A stretch of DNA of 64,000 nt from JAWUVP01 sp034112285 (GTDB taxonomy: Bacteria; Pseudomonadota; Gammaproteobacteria; JABDGN01). Position numbers and translations under genes: made by a program. The DNA lies in assembly GCA_034112285.1 (NCBI GenBank), contig JAWUVP010000016.1:1-64000 (forward strand), in the 5' to 3' direction. The notes under the pieces are model-generated. The model did not search any database. It had not been told where the DNA came from and was given only the letters and a program-made list of their open reading frames with translations. Positions within the stretch are counted from its first letter, which is position 1. Every line of letters begins with the position of its first letter. Shown in pieces: positions 26,657-35,590 of this stretch.

Positions 26657-27616
26657 TTACGGTACGGCGACCAAGTTTAATATGTCATCAATCACGTCGT
26701 CGCTGCTCACACCTTGCGCCTGCGCTTCAAACGATAAAATCAAACGGTGACGTAAAACATCATGAATCACAGCATGAATATCGCTGGGGGCCACAAAATC
26801 TTTGCCGTGCAACCAAGCATGGGCACGGGCAGCGCGATCTAAGCCAATGGTGCCACGTGGGCTGGCGCCAAACTCAATTTTTTGCGCTAAGGCGCTTTGA
26901 TATTTTTCGGGGTGGCGAGTCGCCATAACCAATTGCACCAAATATTCTTCAACTTCATCGCTCATGTGCAATTGCAAAATGGCTGCTCGCATGGCGAATA
27001 TGTCGGCTTGGCTTAGCTTAGGTACGGGGCCTAAATCGACTTGCTGGGCTTCTTGGCGGTTGAGTTGCAAAATGCGCTTTTCGGCCTCGGCATCGGGGTA
27101 ACCAATTTTTACATACAGTAAAAAACGATCTAATTGGGCTTCGGGCAGCGGATAAGTGCCCTCTTGTTCAATTGGGTTTTGTGTGGCCATGACCATAAAT
27201 AATTTTGGCATGGGATAGGTGTGCATACCCACACTAATTTGTTGCTCGGCCATCGCTTCTAGTAGGGCCGATTGCACTTTTGCCGGGGCGCGATTAATTT
27301 CGTCAGCGAGAATCACATTGTGAAACAGTGGCCCTTGTTGAAATTGAAAGCTGCCGTCTTGTGGGCGGAAAACATCACTGCCGGTTAAATCGGCGGGTAA
27401 TAAATCGGGGGTGAATTGAATCCGTTGAAAATCACCCTCAACACAACCCGCGAGGATTTTGATGGCTTTGGTTTTGGCAAGGCCTGGGGCACCTTCCACT
27501 AATAAGTGGCCGTTGGCGAGCAAGCCAATAAGTAAACGTTCGATTAGGATCTCTTGCCCGATAATATTTTGATTTAAGTAGGTTTTTATGATGGTTAGCT
27601 TTTGGTTAAGAGACAT
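26657..27616 (-). CDS. moxR: MoxR family AAA+ ATPase
   Basis: A 319-residue AAA+ ATPase thought to act as a chaperone that remodels vWA-domain proteins. Walker A is EGAPGLAKTKAIKIL (residues about 38-52), Walker B is VILADEINRAP, sensor 1 is MVMATQNPIEQEGTYPLPEA, and the lid domain ends VIHDVLRHRLILSFEA. It is the first gene of the seven-gene operon moxR-DUF58-DUF4381-batA-batB-batC-batD, all with tiny gaps or overlaps except the repeat-containing gap before batC. Confidence 0.95.
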   Translation of the reverse strand: MSLNQKLTIIKTYLNQNIIGQEILIERLLIGLLANGHLLVEGAPGLAKTKAIKILAGCVEGDFQRIQFTPDLLPADLTGSDVFRPQDGSFQFQQGPLFHNVILADEINRAPAKVQSALLEAMAEQQISVGMHTYPMPKLFMVMATQNPIEQEGTYPLPEAQLDRFLLYVKIGYPDAEAEKRILQLNRQEAQQVDLGPVPKLSQADIFAMRAAILQLHMSDEVEEYLVQLVMATRHPEKYQSALAQKIEFGASPRGTIGLDRAARAHAWLHGKDFVAPSDIHAVIHDVLRHRLILSFEAQAQGVSSDDVIDDILNLVAVP

Positions 27617-27928
27617 AAAGGATCCTTTTTTATCTGTTGGTTGACGATATTTTAATGATGTGTAGGAATTTGTCTAGGGTTTTGGAGTAGCTTTACAACA
27701 ATTTGTAGCCGTGTAGAAGGGCCGCACCTGTGCAGGCGTGATGAATGCTGCTTTTACGAGAATCGACATGAAAATGTTTATCAGCATTAATGCTGCCTTA
27801 ACGTGCCCCACATTATAATAAGGCCATTCCCTCATAGCCCTTTCAGTAACCGACGACTTGAACCTGGTGCTGATTAAGACAATCTGTTTTATTTTACATT
27901 AATTTAATGTCAGACTTCAAAAAGACAC
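27617..27928. other. Intergenic region between SDR gene and moxR
   Basis: Contains no gene. It must hold the moxR promoter. At 27737-27755 the sequence GTGATGAATGCTGCTTTT resembles 181-198 at the start of the window (GTGATGAATGCTACCTTTT), and both are preceded by a CAGGC-containing stretch, suggesting a dispersed repeat. A small dyad ACATTAA-T-TTAATGT lies at 27896-27910, near the end of the SDR gene. Confidence 0.5.
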
Positions 27929-28732
27929 TCACTTCTTGCTCGCAAATAACCCCTTGGGTGCCTCGCCAGGTTTATGGACATGGTTGGCCCCTGCTTGCGA
28001 AGTAGGCATGACCACCATTTGTGACACGTCAACATGCTCTGGTCGGCTGGCGCAGTAGACGACTGCGTCGGCGATGTCGTCGGGTTGTAGTGGAGTGACG
28101 CTGTTGTAGAATTCGTCGGCGCGCTGTTTGTCGTTCCAGCGCACTTCGCTAAATTCAGTGGCGACTAAGCCTGGGGCAACATCGCTGACGCGTATGTTTT
28201 GGCCCAGTAAATCGATATGCATGGATTTGCTGATGGCGCGCAAGGCGTGTTTGGTGGCACAATAAACATTGCCGCCATGGTAGTGTTCGTAGCCAGCGAT
28301 GGAGCTGATATTGATAATGTGGCCACGACCGCGTTCGAGCATGCCGCTGACCACGGCTCGCGAAACGTATAACACGCCTTTGATGTTGGTGTCGATCATC
28401 ACGTCCCAATCATCGGGCTCTGCTTCTTGAAAAACATCACTGCTCAATGCTAGCCCGGCATTGTTTACCAACACGTCAATGGCTTGCCATTGTTTGGGTA
28501 AGTTGTTGATGCAAGCTTTCACGGCTTGTTTGTCTTGCACATCGAGCTCTACAGCGAGGGTGTCGACTTTATAAGTTTCTTGTAGTTGCACGGCTAAGGC
28601 TTCAATGCGTGCTTTACGGCGTGCGGTTAGAATCACCTTGGCGCCTGCCGAGGCAAATTGCTCGGCGCAGGCTTTGCCAATGCCGCTGGAGGCGCCGGTG
28701 ATGAAAATGATTTTTTGTTTTAAACGTTGCAT
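27929..28732 (-). CDS. Short-chain dehydrogenase/reductase, YdfG-like
   Basis: A 267-residue classical SDR. The cofactor-binding motif TGASSGIGKA (residues 14-23) with a following basic stretch (TARRKARIE) favours NADP(H). NNAGLAL is present, and the catalytic Ser-Tyr-Lys are in NISSIAGYEHYHGGNVYCATKHA. The overall sequence, including AGLALSSDVFQEAEPDDWD and VCYCASRPEHV-like end regions, resembles YdfG, an NADP-dependent 3-hydroxy acid (allo-threonine, serine) dehydrogenase. The C-terminal 20 residues (VHKPGEAPKGLFASKK) are an extra tail. Substrate is uncertain. Confidence 0.85.
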   Translation of the reverse strand: MQRLKQKIIFITGASSGIGKACAEQFASAGAKVILTARRKARIEALAVQLQETYKVDTLAVELDVQDKQAVKACINNLPKQWQAIDVLVNNAGLALSSDVFQEAEPDDWDVMIDTNIKGVLYVSRAVVSGMLERGRGHIINISSIAGYEHYHGGNVYCATKHALRAISKSMHIDLLGQNIRVSDVAPGLVATEFSEVRWNDKQRADEFYNSVTPLQPDDIADAVVYCASRPEHVDVSQMVVMPTSQAGANHVHKPGEAPKGLFASKK

Positions 28733-28741
28733 AATGAACTC

Positions 28742-29896
28742 CTATAAAGCTCTATCCATGATAGTACTATCGTAGCACAGGGGCCTTTCTTCTACAAAGG
28801 GATCCACGCCGGACTCACCGCCATAAACCTCACCCCAAAGACTCTGCCTAGAAAAATTTCCCGGGTAATCGTATAACAAGGTTACCGCGGGTAAATATTC
28901 ATCATAGCTATGTGTACCGCCTAAAGATGATAGCTTATATTGTTTTGCTATAGTGTTATTTAAAAAAGGTAGGGTAAAGTGAATTCTTGGCTTGCTTGCT
29001 TGAACACATTCGTAAAAATTTTTTTTCACGTCATCAAACCAAATTTTGAAATTAAGTTTTTTATATTCATTATGCGTTCTCTCGGTCATTCGACTGCCCA
29101 GTCGCAACCAGATGGTTTTCACTTGCAAGTTGTGTTTTAGCAACGTTTTAAAAACCAGGGTTGAAACGCTCAGCATTTCAACCCTCGCACTGGTTAACTC
29201 AATAATAACCCGGTGATGTAAATGTATCGAGCCAATACTCTCAGAATAATTTCTCAAGGTTAGTCCCGCTAAATCTTGTATCAAGCCAATGCCAAACTCA
29301 ATTATTGGGTGACGCTGTAGTTGCTGGTAATGTTGTTCGTTAAGCAGTGCATACTGTGTATCTTTAATATCTGTACTAATATAAATACAATTCAAACCTA
29401 GCAATATGACTTGTTTGTATACGCTTAGACTTTTTGCGAAATCATGCTGAACCTTCACCCCCACAAAACGCACAATCACACGCAGCCCGGTGAAATACGT
29501 AAGAAAAGCAGTAACGGCTTTGCTTTGAAGCAAAGGTAATGTTTCCAAAGACAATATGGATTGAGCATCAAGTAAGGTGGTATACGGAAACAACCCTGGA
29601 ATTATTTTGTAAGGCTGTATTACCTGGCCTGATTCGGCCCCGTAGAATGCGATCATTTTAACGTTGTATGAATTCAGGCTTTCTACTAAAACACGCTTGA
29701 ATAATGCTTGCAGAGTCGTTTTGGCTTCAATTAAAAAATAAAGCGCTATGGGGGTTTTATTTATTTTTGAGATAATCCTATCGGCGTCTCGCCAAGCTTC
29801 ATAGGTGTAGAGTTCCCGCTCCACTTCATAACGTATTTTAGTAAACACATTCAACTGGCCGGAAGGCAACAGTGAAACAAATATTTTTCTCATCAA
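28742..29896 (-). CDS. Uncharacterised protein, paralogue A of a tandem pair
   Basis: A 384-residue protein I do not recognise. It has no signal peptide and no clear membrane helix; the composition is ordinary with many aromatic residues. It is clearly related to the gene at 30036-31337. Shared blocks in the same order are ALYFLIEA, MIAFYGAE, YKIIPGLFPY, VRFVGVKV, LGLNCIYIS, IIEFGIGLI, KTIWLRL, DEYLPAVT and VDPF. The two were therefore made by duplication and have diverged strongly. The start is ATG at 29896; a second Met follows directly. The pair has its own AT-rich upstream regions and lies between an SDR and a PEBP gene. A secreted effector or a host-interaction role is possible but unsupported. 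Confidence 0.6.
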   Translation of the reverse strand: MMRKIFVSLLPSGQLNVFTKIRYEVERELYTYEAWRDADRIISKINKTPIALYFLIEAKTTLQALFKRVLVESLNSYNVKMIAFYGAESGQVIQPYKIIPGLFPYTTLLDAQSILSLETLPLLQSKAVTAFLTYFTGLRVIVRFVGVKVQHDFAKSLSVYKQVILLGLNCIYISTDIKDTQYALLNEQHYQQLQRHPIIEFGIGLIQDLAGLTLRNYSESIGSIHLHHRVIIELTSARVEMLSVSTLVFKTLLKHNLQVKTIWLRLGSRMTERTHNEYKKLNFKIWFDDVKKNFYECVQASKPRIHFTLPFLNNTIAKQYKLSSLGGTHSYDEYLPAVTLLYDYPGNFSRQSLWGEVYGGESGVDPFVEERPLCYDSTIMDRAL

Positions 29897-30035
29897 TTTT
29901 TCTAGGAATTATCTTGTCGCAACATTAACATAGCGTTTATAAATTAACAACGCCCGTATTTAATGCATGCCAAGTACATAAAAAAAATTTATTCGCTATA
30001 AGTATTGCGTGAAATTTTCAATTGATTGTTATAGG

Positions 30036-31337
30036 CTATAAATCACTGTTGCCAATTCCATTAAAATTACCGTCAAAGGTACTGTCATCACTAGCCCAGA
30101 AAAATTTGCGCGCCTGTTCTGCATTAACAGAATCAAAAGGGTCGACCACTTTACACGTCGGATATCTATCTCGAAACAATAAAGCCTTCGGCTTTCCCGG
30201 ATCATTCGTATGAGTTACAGCCGATAAATATTCATCAAAAACAAGATCCGGTTCGTAACGCTCATCATCATTTTTGCGGCGATAACGAAAGACTTCTAAA
30301 TACCTTTCACCCAACGCTAAAGAAATATAAGGAGGCGTAAGGCACATACGGATCAAAGAAGAGTTTATCTTGACTACAGACGACTTTAGCTCCACTAAAG
30401 TACTCTCAGAACAAAGTTTCTTAAAACGTTTGTTCGCCATGAAATCTATTTTAGCATTCAACCTTAGCCAAACAGTATGTACTGGTGAGCCCTTAGCCAA
30501 CAATATTTTAAACAAACGCACATATTTATGTAAATCGAGCGCCATCGATAGCATACTGTTTTCTGTGCAAAAAAAGGGAAATTCAAGAATTAGAACACCA
30601 CCCAACAAATTGACTATAGTCCCTTCGATACTTTTAGCATAGGCCTCAAACTTTGGGTTCTTAAAATGCTTACTTTCTATTACCGGTCCGAATCCAAATT
30701 CAATTATTTTATGATCCCACTGCTGTAGAGTCTTGTAGTCATTTTCATCAAATATCCCTGCAGGTGTTTCCTTACTTATAAATACCTTATAAACACAGTT
30801 GAGACCCAACCTTAATGCTGAACGCCTCGCACCTAAATCTTGAATGAGTTTCTGGGTAACAATAACCCCTAAAAAACGCAGTATCAATTCACTATGAAAG
30901 AACTTAAACAAAAGCATGATAGTAGCATCCGTCAATAAAGGTAAATCTGCAATATTTAAAATTTCGGTTGACTCAAAATGAAGCGACTTTTCAAACAAAC
31001 CTGGAATAGTTTTGTATGGCACTAGCGCATATAGGCTGCCTAGCATTTCGTCAGCCCCTCCACACTCTATTTCTTGGATTGCAGCACCATAAAAAGCCAG
31101 TAAAATTACGTTAAATTTAAACCATTCTCCGCTTTGTAACAACTCAGCCAATCCCACTTGGTCTATATTCGCGCCCAGTAAAAAATAAAGCCCCAGAGGT
31201 TCGCGCATTATTTTGGCTTTAGCCATTGACTCCAGTGACCATGGCTCATAGTCAACCTTAGATCCAGGCATTGTCGTTATCCGAGTAAATATTTTGATTT
31301 CACCCCCGACGGCTTTTGCTATAAACAATTTTTTCAT
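30036..31337 (-). CDS. Uncharacterised protein, paralogue B of a tandem pair
   Basis: A 433-residue protein related to its downstream neighbour over its whole length. Blocks include GLYFLLGA, LLAFYGAA, YKTIPGLFE, LRFLGVIV, LGLNCVYKV, IIEFGFGPV, HTVWLRL, DEYLSAVT and VDPF. It is longer mainly through insertions around residues 100-115 and in the C-terminal third. The last 30 residues are acidic and Ser/Asn-rich (WASDDSTFDGNFNGIGNSDL). No transmembrane segment or catalytic motif is obvious. The 139-bp gap to paralogue A is AT-rich and could hold a separate promoter. Confidence 0.6.
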   Translation of the reverse strand: MKKLFIAKAVGGEIKIFTRITTMPGSKVDYEPWSLESMAKAKIMREPLGLYFLLGANIDQVGLAELLQSGEWFKFNVILLAFYGAAIQEIECGGADEMLGSLYALVPYKTIPGLFEKSLHFESTEILNIADLPLLTDATIMLLFKFFHSELILRFLGVIVTQKLIQDLGARRSALRLGLNCVYKVFISKETPAGIFDENDYKTLQQWDHKIIEFGFGPVIESKHFKNPKFEAYAKSIEGTIVNLLGGVLILEFPFFCTENSMLSMALDLHKYVRLFKILLAKGSPVHTVWLRLNAKIDFMANKRFKKLCSESTLVELKSSVVKINSSLIRMCLTPPYISLALGERYLEVFRYRRKNDDERYEPDLVFDEYLSAVTHTNDPGKPKALLFRDRYPTCKVVDPFDSVNAEQARKFFWASDDSTFDGNFNGIGNSDL

Positions 31338-31388
31338 TCATCACACCTTTTATTATTGGTATTTAAATTTATAAAAAATAACGAGCAC

Positions 31389-32123
31389 CTAGGCTTCGCG
31401 GCTAAGCTTCTTGGCTTGCTTTTTAGATAACAATTTTTGATTCGTGGAGTATAGCCCTGTTAACATGGTTTTGCCCAGCACATGGCTTTTCATCGCTTGT
31501 ATCACTTCTAGGCCGGTAAAGTTACCGTCATGACGCAAATGTAAGCTGGGCACATTAAGGGCGTAGAGTGTAAATTGGTAGCGGTGTTTTTTCATGTCGT
31601 TGAAAGGCGGGCATGGGCCGTCGTAGTCACCAAATTGTATTGATGTTTTGTAGCTGCCTAGACTTTCTAAACTTTCTTTGTTCATGTAGCTAACAATATT
31701 TTTGCCGGTGATGCCGTAATGAGTTTGGCCGATGGGTTTACCGCTAGGTTGGTAACCAGTTGAGCCGGCGCCTTGTGGTAGGCCGGTTAATGTGGTTGAA
31801 ATATCAATCAGCACCCAATGGTAGACCGTTTGGCGTGGGCTGTATTTTTTAATCCATTGGTCTTTTATATTGGTGTGTAGCGATTGTGGTGCATCGGGGT
31901 CGGCCACCAGTAGCGTGAGGGATTTTGTACCGAATGGGAGGTGCTGCCAATTTAACGCAGGGCTAATATCTGCGGCCAGGCGACGTTTGTTGGCGCCATC
32001 GGCTTGGCACAGCGCGTATTGTACTGGAATAAGCGTGTGAGGTTTGAAGGCAGGCGAGGTAATGCTGAGGGCTTGCAGGCTGGTGTAAATTAAAATAAGG
32101 GGGAGAAGTAAGCATTTTTTCAT
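31389..32123 (-). CDS. YbhB/YbcL family PEBP (Raf kinase inhibitor-like) exported protein
   Basis: A 244-residue phosphatidylethanolamine-binding-protein homologue with a signal peptide (MKKCLLLPLILIYTSLQA). Family motifs present are SPALNWQHLP, LLVADPDAPQ (the ligand-site DPDAP) and HWVLIDIS, and GYDGPCPP-like GDYDGPCPPFNDMKKHRYQF near residue 170. Bacterial members are periplasmic or cytoplasmic with unclear ligands. The C-terminal KKQAKKLSREA tail is basic. It is downstream of phoR with a 59-bp gap and may be read through from it. Confidence 0.9.
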   Translation of the reverse strand: MKKCLLLPLILIYTSLQALSITSPAFKPHTLIPVQYALCQADGANKRRLAADISPALNWQHLPFGTKSLTLLVADPDAPQSLHTNIKDQWIKKYSPRQTVYHWVLIDISTTLTGLPQGAGSTGYQPSGKPIGQTHYGITGKNIVSYMNKESLESLGSYKTSIQFGDYDGPCPPFNDMKKHRYQFTLYALNVPSLHLRHDGNFTGLEVIQAMKSHVLGKTMLTGLYSTNQKLLSKKQAKKLSREA

Positions 32124-32182
32124 GGGATAATTTCTCTTAAATAGTATAGGTTGTTCGTTGTGTTGTGGCTCTCACCCTTACT

Positions 32183-32995
32183 TTATAAAATGGTAACAAC
32201 TTGTTCTTGTTTGCCTTCTTCTAGCGGAGACTTTTGCTTGCTTGGCGTGAATACACAGCGAAAAGTTGAGCCCAGTCCAGCTTCGCTTTCAATTTCTAAG
32301 CTACCGTGGTGGCGTATTAAAACGTGCTTACAGATGGCCAAGCCTAAGCCTGTGCCGCCACTGTTGCGCGAGCGACCTTTGTCTACGCGGTAGAAGCGTT
32401 CGGTTAAGCGCGGAATATATTTTGCTTCAATGCCAATACCGGTGTCTTGCACGCAAAATATTTTTTGCTCGCCTTCTTGATACCAGCGCACCGTGATGGT
32501 GCCCGCATCCGGCGTGTATTTAATGGCATTGAAAATAATATTGGAAAATAAGCTGTGCAGCTCGCTTTGTTCACCGGCCAGTAATACTTGTGCTTGAATA
32601 TCTAACGCCAGCACTTGAGACTTTTCTTGCAACAAAGCTTCGGCGCTTTGCAATATGGTATTAATGAGGGCGTTGATATCAACCCACTCTTCGCTAACCG
32701 GCAAGGGCTTATGTGTTTCTATATCTGAGAGGGCGAGCAAGTCTTCGATGATGTTTTGCATGCGCGTGGCTTGGTGTTGCATTTTGGCCAAGATTTTTGT
32801 GGGCAGGTCTGGATTGTCTGTGGCTTGATCTTGTAGCGCTTCGATGTAGCCGGTCATCACGGTTAAAGGTGTGCGCAGCTCATGTGAGACATTGGCGACA
32901 AAATCTTTGCGCATGCGTTCGAGCAAATCAATATGCTCCACAATTTCTGGCGGCAGTTGGTTTACAATTTCTTGGTCGAGTTGGTCGGTGTTCAT
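32183..32995 (-). CDS. phoR: PhoR-like histidine kinase, short soluble form
   Basis: The sensor kinase for phosphate limitation, partner of PhoB. The 270-residue protein contains only the kinase core: a 30-residue N-terminal helix, the phospho-acceptor His38 in VANVSHELRTPLTVM, and the ATPase boxes N (IIFNAIKYTPDAG), G1 (VQDTGIGIE) and G2 (SGGTGLGLAI). E. coli PhoR (431 residues) has a membrane hairpin, a charged region and a PAS domain before this. None of that is present here, and there is no room for it because the ATG overlaps the phoB stop as ATGA. If functional, it must receive its signal in the cytoplasm. Confidence 0.88.
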   Translation of the reverse strand: MNTDQLDQEIVNQLPPEIVEHIDLLERMRKDFVANVSHELRTPLTVMTGYIEALQDQATDNPDLPTKILAKMQHQATRMQNIIEDLLALSDIETHKPLPVSEEWVDINALINTILQSAEALLQEKSQVLALDIQAQVLLAGEQSELHSLFSNIIFNAIKYTPDAGTITVRWYQEGEQKIFCVQDTGIGIEAKYIPRLTERFYRVDKGRSRNSGGTGLGLAICKHVLIRHHGSLEIESEAGLGSTFRCVFTPSKQKSPLEEGKQEQVVTIL

Positions 32996-33696
32996 AATTT
33001 TGTTACCAGTTTATAACCGTGGCCACGTACGGTTTGTAGGTGTGTATCGTAGGCGTAGGGTTTAAGGGCATCGCGTAAACGTTTTAGTTGTCTATCTATA
33101 GATCGCTCATCAATCACTTCGCCATGTGTAGCGAGGCCATCCACCAATTGTTGGCGGGTGTGAACTTTATCACTATGCGTGGAAAAAAAATGCAGCAGGT
33201 TAAATTGTTTTGCGGTTAAGCTAACGGCTTCACCCCCAATCCTCACTGAGCGATTATCGAAATCAATGTGTAAGTCGGCAAAGCCTGGCGTGGCCTCGGC
33301 GCCTGGTGTACGACGTAGTACGGCGCGAATTCGCGCTGCCAACTCGCGTGGGGAAAAGGGTTTGGTCACGTAATCATCGGCTTGGGCTTCGTCTAGGCCG
33401 CGAACTTTGTCTTTTTCTTCGGCTTTGGCCGTTAGCATAATAATGGGAATGTCTTTGGTGCTGGGCTGGCTATGTAGCTGCTTGGCGTATTCCACGCCGC
33501 TTTGCTCGGGGAGCATCCAGTCTAATAAAATCAAATCGGGGTGTTGTTTGGCTAGGAAAGCATCCGCTGCGGCGCAGTCTGCCGCGCCTTTTACGCGAAT
33601 TTGATACTTCTCAAGACTAAACTCCACCATATCTCGAATGGCTTCTTCGTCGTCAATGATTAATATATGCGCTTTTTTGTGCAAATGCGCCTCCAT
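32992..33696 (-). CDS. phoB: Phosphate regulon response regulator PhoB
   Basis: An OmpR/PhoB-type response regulator of 234 residues. The receiver domain has the acidic pocket (ILIIDDEEAIRDM), the phosphorylation Asp in LILLDWMLPEQSG, the Thr in IIMLTAKAEEKD and the Lys in YVTKPFSPRE. The C-terminal winged helix is TAKQFNLLHFF through VRGHGYKLV. An in-frame TTG at 33717 would add seven residues; I prefer the ATG at 33696 because the receiver begins shortly after it. It is co-transcribed with phoR (4-bp overlap) and divergent from pstC across a 94-bp region with a candidate Pho box. Confidence 0.94.
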   Translation of the reverse strand: MEAHLHKKAHILIIDDEEAIRDMVEFSLEKYQIRVKGAADCAAADAFLAKQHPDLILLDWMLPEQSGVEYAKQLHSQPSTKDIPIIMLTAKAEEKDKVRGLDEAQADDYVTKPFSPRELAARIRAVLRRTPGAEATPGFADLHIDFDNRSVRIGGEAVSLTAKQFNLLHFFSTHSDKVHTRQQLVDGLATHGEVIDERSIDRQLKRLRDALKPYAYDTHLQTVRGHGYKLVTKL

Positions 33697-33708
33697 TGGG
33701 GCTAATTT

Positions 33709-33730
33709 CAAAGACAAAAAAATGTCTTTG
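33709..33730. repeat. 8-bp dyad with A6 spacer between phoB and pstC
   Basis: CAAAGACA (33709-33716) and TGTCTTTG (33723-33730) are perfect reverse complements around AAAAAA. The right half is part of the candidate Pho box for pstC, and the left half presents the same TTGTCTT sequence to the phoB strand, so the dyad could let PhoB act in both directions. Confidence 0.6.
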
Positions 33731-33755
33731 ATTTGTCTTCAGAACTGGCTATTAT
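33722..33755 (+). promoter_or_regulatory. Candidate Pho box and -10 for the pstCAB operon
   Basis: Two 7-mers, ATGTCTT (33722-33728) and TTGTCTT (33733-33739), are separated by TGAT. Both match the Pho box half-site CTGTCAT at the TGTC and final T positions, with the standard 11-bp period. Ten bases after the second half-site is TATTAT (33750-33755), a -10 element. There is no -35, as expected for a PhoB-activated promoter. pstC starts at 33791. Confidence 0.65.
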
Positions 33756-33790
33756 ACCCATCCTTAGCGAAAGTGGTATCTCTTGGAACT

Positions 33791-34741
33791 ATGGCCAGTA
33801 TCTTAACAAAAACGCGTAACTTTTCAGCTGATTTGCTGTTTATGAATCTCACTCGCTGGTGCGGGATTGGGCTGATTTTACTTATTGTTGCGATTTTATT
33901 TAGTCTTATTTTATTAAGCGCCCCCAGTATCTCGGCTTTTGGCTTCCATTTCCTGTGGAATTCAGCTTGGGATCCAGTGCATGAAGATTTTGGCGCCTTG
34001 GTGGCTGTTTTAGGCACCTTGGTCACCTCTGTTATTGCGATTATTATTGCGGTGCCATTAAGTTTTGGTATCGCCGTAATTATTATTGAGGTGCTACCCC
34101 CTCGATTAGGCACCATTTTAGCCCGAATTGTGGAGTTGATGGCCGGCATTCCTAGCATTATCTATGGTATGTGGGGTTTATTTAGCTTGGCACCTTTTTT
34201 GGCCGTGCATGTGCAGCCTTGGCTAATTGAACATTGCCAGCATATCCCTGTGCTAAATTTTGTGTTTGGCGGCGTGCCCATCGGTTTTGGTATTTTTACC
34301 GCCAGCATTATTTTGGCTATGATGATTATTCCCTTAGTTTCTTCTGTTATGCGTGATGTTTTAGCCTCCGTGCCCACATTATTGAAAGAGGCGGCTTATG
34401 GCGTGGGCGCTACGCGCCTTGAGGTGGTGAAACATATTTTGGTGCCTTACACGCGTGCCGGCATGCTCGGCGGTGTGATTCTTGGCCTAGGGCGCGCTTT
34501 GGGTGAAACCATGGCGGTAACCTTTGTGGTGGGTAATTCACACAAGTTATTTACCGCGCTGTTTATGCCTGGCACCACTATTTCTGCCTCTATTGCGAAT
34601 GAATTTACCGAGGCAACCGGCACGCTTTACCCTTCTGCATTAATGGAGCTCGGGTTAATCTTGTTTGTGATTACTTTTATTGTATTGTCTATTTCACGCC
34701 GCTTCTTAAGTAAAGCACCTAAAAGTGGAGGCACACAATAA
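33791..34741 (+). CDS. pstC: Phosphate ABC transporter permease PstC
   Basis: One of two membrane subunits of the high-affinity phosphate importer. The 316-residue protein has about six transmembrane helices (for example GIGLILLIVAILFSLILLSA) and the ABC-permease coupling loop EAAYGVGATRLEVVKHILVP. The frame is open from 33638, but that would overlap phoB and add non-membrane sequence; the ATG at 33791 gives a family-typical length. Its TAA overlaps the pstA ATG (TAATG). Confidence 0.95.
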   Translation: MASILTKTRNFSADLLFMNLTRWCGIGLILLIVAILFSLILLSAPSISAFGFHFLWNSAWDPVHEDFGALVAVLGTLVTSVIAIIIAVPLSFGIAVIIIEVLPPRLGTILARIVELMAGIPSIIYGMWGLFSLAPFLAVHVQPWLIEHCQHIPVLNFVFGGVPIGFGIFTASIILAMMIIPLVSSVMRDVLASVPTLLKEAAYGVGATRLEVVKHILVPYTRAGMLGGVILGLGRALGETMAVTFVVGNSHKLFTALFMPGTTISASIANEFTEATGTLYPSALMELGLILFVITFIVLSISRRFLSKAPKSGGTQ

Positions 34742-35583
34742 TGCTTGGCAAACTTTCTTGGCAGCGCCGCCTAACCAACCATGTTTTTACCAGCTTTTGC
34801 TATATTACTTCTATCATTAGCGTTTGTGTTTTGGCGTTAATTTTGTGGAGCTTAATTTCACGCGGTATGGGGCACTTCAACTTAGCCTTGTTTACCCAAG
34901 CCACGCCGGCTGCCGGCCTTGATGGCGGCCTACGCGATGCGATTGTGGGCAGCTTAATTATTACCGGCATTGGCATTGTGCTGGCCATTCCTATTGGCAT
35001 TTTAATTGCCACGTTCTTATCGGAGTTTGGCCGCAAATCTATCTTGGCGCGTAACATTCGCTTTATGAATGATGTGTTGTTAAGCGCACCCTCTATTATT
35101 ATTGGCTTGTTTGTTTATGCTTTAGTGGTCAAAACCACCGGCAGCTTTTCGGGCTTGGCCGGCGCCTTGGCGTTAATGATTATTGCCATCCCCATGATTA
35201 CCCGCACCACTGAGGACGTTTTGTACTTGGTATCGCCCATGTTAAAAGAAGCGGCCGTGGCTTTAGGCGTACCCCGTTGGCGTGTGACGGTGATGATTGT
35301 GTATCGCGCCGCTCAAAACGGGATTATTACTGCCGTGTTATTAGCGTTGGCGCGCATTGCAGGCGAAACAGCGCCGTTATTATTTACCGCATTGAACAAT
35401 GAATTTGCCAATGCCAATCCGCTACAACCGATGGCAAGCTTGCCGGTGGTGATTTATCGTTTTGCTATGAGCCCCTATAAAGATTGGCAAGATTTAGCTT
35501 GGTCAGGTGCTTTATTGATCACCTTGGTTATTTTAGCTATTAATTTATCTGCACGAATTTTCTTACACAAGAAACAAAAATGA
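34741..35583 (+). CDS. pstA: Phosphate ABC transporter permease PstA
   Basis: The second membrane subunit of the phosphate importer, 280 residues with six predicted helices (YITSIISVCVLALILWSLI first). The coupling loop KEAAVALGVPRWRVTVMIVY contacts PstB. It overlaps pstC by one base and is followed by pstB after 7 bp, so the three are translated as one unit. Confidence 0.95.
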   Translation: MLGKLSWQRRLTNHVFTSFCYITSIISVCVLALILWSLISRGMGHFNLALFTQATPAAGLDGGLRDAIVGSLIITGIGIVLAIPIGILIATFLSEFGRKSILARNIRFMNDVLLSAPSIIIGLFVYALVVKTTGSFSGLAGALALMIIAIPMITRTTEDVLYLVSPMLKEAAVALGVPRWRVTVMIVYRAAQNGIITAVLLALARIAGETAPLLFTALNNEFANANPLQPMASLPVVIYRFAMSPYKDWQDLAWSGALLITLVILAINLSARIFLHKKQK

Positions 35584-35590
35584 GGCTGTA

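Noticed and set aside
33638..33790. N-terminal extension of PstC by 51 residues
   Set aside because: It would overlap phoB and cover the Pho box and -10; the ATG at 33791 gives the normal PstC length.
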